Notes under the pieces: model-generated | Databases searched by the model: none | Told to the model about the DNA's origin: nothing | The model's input: the letters and a program-made list of their open reading frames with translations, nothing else | In this document: positions 61,180 through 64,000 of the stretch, in pieces | Layout of the letters: each line of letters opens with the position of its first letter | How positions within the stretch are numbered: the first letter of the stretch is position 1 | DNA from: Paraburkholderia youngii | Lineage (GTDB): Bacteria; Pseudomonadota; Gammaproteobacteria; Burkholderiales; Burkholderiaceae | Assembly (NCBI RefSeq): GCF_013366925.1 | Contig: NZ_JAALDK010000001.1 | Span: 5,516,001 to 5,580,000 of the forward strand | Direction: 5' to 3' | DNA: 64,000 nt | Position numbers and translations under genes: made by a program

Positions 61180-62184
61180 TCAGGCGGCGGCCGATCCGTG
61201 CTGCATAGCGAGGACCGGCTCTGCCGCGTGTACATAGTCGATCGCTTCGAGCGCCGCGCTAATGGGCGGTACCGAGCGACCGTCACCGATCGAGGTCGAG
61301 CGATACGGCGTCTCGACGCCGCAATGCGAGGGCGACGTCGCGACGAAGATCATCACGGTGCGCTTCTGCAGCGCATGCGCGAGGTGCACGAAGCCCGTAT
61401 CGGTACCGACCACGAGCGCGCACGCGTCGATCATCTGCGCGACTTCGGTCACGCTCATTTGCGGCAGCACGGTCGCGCCCGGCACTTGTGCGGAGATCTG
61501 CAAGGCTTCGGCAAGCTCACCGTCCGAACCCCACGGCAGAACCACACGAAACCCGCGCTCGCTCAACTCGCGCCCGACAGCCACCCAATGGGTGAGCGGC
61601 CATTTCTTCTCGGCTTTCGAGGTGGCATGAAAGAGCGCCGCGACAGGCGCGTCCTGCGTCGCGAACGGCTGCGGCACGACTGCAGGTAGCCGCAGGCCGT
61701 AGATGGGCGGGCCTTCCACTTCGTAGCCGAGCACCTCGCTAGCGCTGATGCGCATGCCGTGCCACGCGCTGCCTTGCGGGCGTGGACCGAAACGCCCGGT
61801 ATAGGCGAACGCGGCGCCCCGCTCGCCCAGATCCTGAGACTGATAGCCGAAGCGCCGCGACGAGCGCGCGAGGAAGGCGATGATCGCGCTCTTGTAGACG
61901 CCGTGAATATCGATGATGTAGTCGTAGTGATACGCGCGCAGCTCGCCGATCGATGCCCAGATCGCCTTCAGATCGCTCCAGCGACGCGACTTCTTGAAGC
62001 GGCGCAGCGGCGCGCATAGCACGCGATCGACGCCCTGGCTCCACTGCACGACTTCTGCAAATGCTTCGTCCGCCGCCCAATCCACCTGAACACCAGGAAA
62101 TGCGCGTTTGATATCGGCGACGACTGGCAGCGCCTGCACGATATCGCCTAGTGAAGTGACCTTGACGATTAGGATTCGCTTCAT
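61180..62184 (-). CDS. waaC: Lipopolysaccharide heptosyltransferase I
   Basis: A 334-residue GT9 glycosyltransferase adding the first heptose to Kdo2-lipid A at the inner face of the inner membrane. Recognised by MKRILIVKVTSLGDIVQALP at the N-terminus, VDWAADEAFAEV, the FHATSKAEKKWP segment that binds the sugar nucleotide, and VVGTDTGFVHLAHAL near residue 260. The ATG at 62184 matches family starts. It is transcribed alone and divergent from the ClC gene by about 220 bp. Loss would give a deep-rough LPS phenotype, by analogy with other Gram-negatives. Confidence 0.95.
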   Translation of the reverse strand: MKRILIVKVTSLGDIVQALPVVADIKRAFPGVQVDWAADEAFAEVVQWSQGVDRVLCAPLRRFKKSRRWSDLKAIWASIGELRAYHYDYIIDIHGVYKSAIIAFLARSSRRFGYQSQDLGERGAAFAYTGRFGPRPQGSAWHGMRISASEVLGYEVEGPPIYGLRLPAVVPQPFATQDAPVAALFHATSKAEKKWPLTHWVAVGRELSERGFRVVLPWGSDGELAEALQISAQVPGATVLPQMSVTEVAQMIDACALVVGTDTGFVHLAHALQKRTVMIFVATSPSHCGVETPYRSTSIGDGRSVPPISAALEAIDYVHAAEPVLAMQHGSAAA

Positions 62185-62404
62185 TGAGGGTCTCTTCGTT
62201 TTCCGAAGTGGAAACTATTCTAGCCGACGTTATTACCGCTCCCCTGCCAAATGGGCATTGTGCCCGGTCCGGTTTTCAATACGGCGAATTACAACAAAAG
62301 ATATACGCCTGACAATCCATCGTAGTTCATTTTTTCAAAAGTCTTTCACGCATTCAGGCCTGTCCCGCACGTTTTATACTGGGCCCTTTGCACGAATCCA
62401 ATTC

Positions 62405-63841
62405 ATGTCCCGGCCCTTCCCTTCCCGTTCGCACGCTGTCATGCGGCGCACGAAACGCCTGTGGCGGCAATACGGCATCTTCTGGCTCGGTGCCATCGCC
62501 GTCGGTCTGGTCGCGGTGCTCTATGCGCGTCTGATCGACTGGGGTTATGACGCGTTTCTCGATGTCCGGCAGCGATATCCGTGGGCACCGCTCGTGATCA
62601 CACCTGTGGTCGCGGCGCTCGCGGTCTGGCTCACGCGCAAGTTCTTTCGCGGCTCCGAGGGCAGCGGCATCCCGCAGGTCATCGCGACGCTGCACACGAA
62701 GCAGCGCGGGTACGGCGCGAGGCTGCTCTCGCTGCGAATTCTGCTCGGCAAGATCGGAGTATCGTTTATCGCGATTCTCGGCGGCTTGACGATCGGCCGT
62801 GAAGGACCGACCGTGCAGGTCGGCGCCGCGCTGATGTTCAATCTGCGCCGCTTCTATCCGCGCTCGAATGCGCAGATCGAACGGCAGCTCGCGTTGGCGG
62901 GCGCGGCAGCGGGTTTATCGGCGGCATTCAATACGCCGCTCGCGGGCGTCGTGTTCGCAATCGAGGAATTGACGCGCAGCTTCGAGGCCCGCACGAGCGG
63001 TGTGCTGATCACCGCGATCGTCGTTGCGGGTGTAGTCGCGCTGGGCCTGAATGGCAACTACACGTATTTCGGCACGATCAGGATCGGCGCGCATTTCCCC
63101 GATCTGCTCGCCGTCGCGGTGGTGCTCACCGCAATCGTCACGGGCATCGCGGGCGGCATTTTCGGCTGGCTGCTGCTCAACACCGCGCGCTGGATTCCGG
63201 CGCCGCTGCGTCAGTTGCACGGCGAGCGGCCGGTCGTGTTCGCCGCGCTGTGCGGCTTCGCAATCGCCGTGGTCGGCGTAATCGCGGGCGGCACGACGTT
63301 CGGCAGCGGCTATACCGAAGCGCGTGGCCTGCTGGAGGGACACGGGCAGTTGTCGGTGTTCTATCCGTTCCTGAAGATGATCGCGATGGTCGGCTCGTAC
63401 CTGCCCGGCATTCCGGGTGGCATCTTCGCGCCGTCGCTGTCGATCGGCGCGGGCTTCGGCAATCTGCTGCACATGGTGTTCGATTCGATGCAGTTGCCGA
63501 TGCTGATCGCGCTCGCGATGGTCGGCTATCTGGCCGCGGTCACGCAGTCGCCGATCACGTCGTTCGTGATCGTGATGGAGATGATCGACGGTCACGCGCT
63601 CGTGATTTCGCTGATGGCCACCGCGTTGATCGCGAGCCGCGTGTCGCGCCTGTTCGCACCGCCGCTTTATGAGTCGCTCGCCGAGCGCTACATGGCGCCG
63701 CTGCCGCAACCGGCGCCCGCGCCGGTGCCGGAAGTGCCCGAGGTCGAGGTGCCGGAAGCGGGAAGCGTCGACGGCGAGCCGCCCGCCGGTGATGCCGCAG
63801 ACGACATCACGACGGATGCTTCCGGCTCGCCGCGTCAGTAG
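62405..63841 (+). CDS. ClC-family chloride channel/antiporter
   Basis: A 478-residue membrane protein of the ClC family. The three ion-path motifs are present: GSEGSGIPQ (GSGIP at 86-90), GREGPTVQVG with the gating Glu133, and GSYLPGIPGGIFAPSLSIGAG near residue 340. No cytosolic CBS domains follow; the C-terminus is a Pro/Glu/Asp-rich tail of about 45 residues. It moves chloride, probably as a Cl-/H+ exchanger used in acid stress; transport mode is not settled by sequence. The start MSRPFPSRSH at 62405 is chosen since earlier codons lie in an AT-rich promoter-like stretch. Confidence 0.92.
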   Translation: MSRPFPSRSHAVMRRTKRLWRQYGIFWLGAIAVGLVAVLYARLIDWGYDAFLDVRQRYPWAPLVITPVVAALAVWLTRKFFRGSEGSGIPQVIATLHTKQRGYGARLLSLRILLGKIGVSFIAILGGLTIGREGPTVQVGAALMFNLRRFYPRSNAQIERQLALAGAAAGLSAAFNTPLAGVVFAIEELTRSFEARTSGVLITAIVVAGVVALGLNGNYTYFGTIRIGAHFPDLLAVAVVLTAIVTGIAGGIFGWLLLNTARWIPAPLRQLHGERPVVFAALCGFAIAVVGVIAGGTTFGSGYTEARGLLEGHGQLSVFYPFLKMIAMVGSYLPGIPGGIFAPSLSIGAGFGNLLHMVFDSMQLPMLIALAMVGYLAAVTQSPITSFVIVMEMIDGHALVISLMATALIASRVSRLFAPPLYESLAERYMAPLPQPAPAPVPEVPEVEVPEAGSVDGEPPAGDAADDITTDASGSPRQ

Positions 63842-63883
63842 ACGACCACGCGCGGCGCGGCGCAAGCACGATCGACGGCCGCA

Positions 63884-64000
63884 TCAAGCCCAGTGTCCCG
63901 GGACCCAGCGATAGTTCGGACCATGCTCGATCCAGTGGCCGGGCATCCAGTGATAGCCGACGCGCTCGGCCTGCCAGTGCCCGGCGACCCACACGTAGCG
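63884..64000 (-). CDS. WXXGXW-repeat protein, C-terminal end only
   Basis: Thirty-eight residues are visible before the stop at 63884: YVWVAGHWQAERVGYHWMPG followed by HWIEHGPNYRWVPGHWA. Three YxWxxGHW units match the WXXGXW repeat family, small secreted proteins with Tyr/Trp-rich repeats frequent in Burkholderia and of unknown function. The N-terminus, presumably with a signal peptide, lies beyond the right edge. Convergent with the ClC gene, 42 bp between stops. Confidence 0.85.
   Translation of the reverse strand, partial: RYVWVAGHWQAERVGYHWMPGHWIEHGPNYRWVPGHWA

Overview
The window is high-GC DNA from a Burkholderia-type betaproteobacterium (Burkholderia or Paraburkholderia is my best guess). 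The support is the fused hemD-hemX gene inside a hemC-hemDX-hemY operon divergent from ppc, a general trimeric porin, a GlnB/NadE pair, FUSC and MHS transporters, and a VgrG of the Burkholderia architecture. No rRNA, tRNA, CRISPR array or intact insertion sequence was seen. Most of the window is ordinary chromosomal core. The exceptions are a type VI effector island and several broken genes.

Layout. 1-5.5 kb: the 5' part of otsA, two small ORFs, and an NtrC-like response regulator and a receiver-less NtrC-like activator flanking a DUF883/small-membrane-protein pair that carries a good sigma-54 promoter. 5.7-10 kb: two translationally coupled lipoproteins, then an ABC ATPase and a fused double permease on the other strand. 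10.8-16.6 kb: a diguanylate cyclase, a small unknown protein, an OmpR-type two-component system divergent from a Spy/CpxP-like chaperone with CpxR-like boxes between them, and a pirin. 17.2-19.9 kb: a histidine/arginine-type ABC operon whose binding-protein gene is truncated. 20.4-25.6 kb: porin, glnB, nadE, a FemAB-like acyltransferase and a GIY-YIG protein. 25.6-33.8 kb: FUSC exporter, ppa, an aldehyde dehydrogenase-SDR-MFS cluster and two secreted small proteins. 33.9-37.8 kb: an AcoR-like activator divergent from an acetaldehyde-type dehydrogenase, with a matching sigma-54 promoter and an upstream palindrome.

37.9-43.9 kb is the most unusual part. A 3' remnant of gdhA carrying two frameshifts abuts an orphan vgrG. 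This encodes a 1283-residue evolved VgrG whose last ~330 residues hold an HESRH zincin motif and a downstream EEDAYACAE helix. A periplasm-directed protein gene, inferred to be the immunity gene, starts inside the codons of that helix and overlaps vgrG by 137 nt. An exact 828-bp unit (the last ~70 effector codons plus the immunity gene) is then tandemly duplicated, giving an orphan effector tail and a second immunity paralogue about 80 percent identical to the first.

44-64 kb returns to core genes: SulP transporter, an SDR, hemY-hemDX-hemC, ppc with a 12-bp repeat array in its leader, an XRE regulator, argH, a TonB-like lipoprotein, an MHS transporter, two tiny envelope proteins, waaC, a ClC transporter and the end of a WXXGXW-repeat protein. 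Functions are inferred from motifs and family knowledge; no database search was run.
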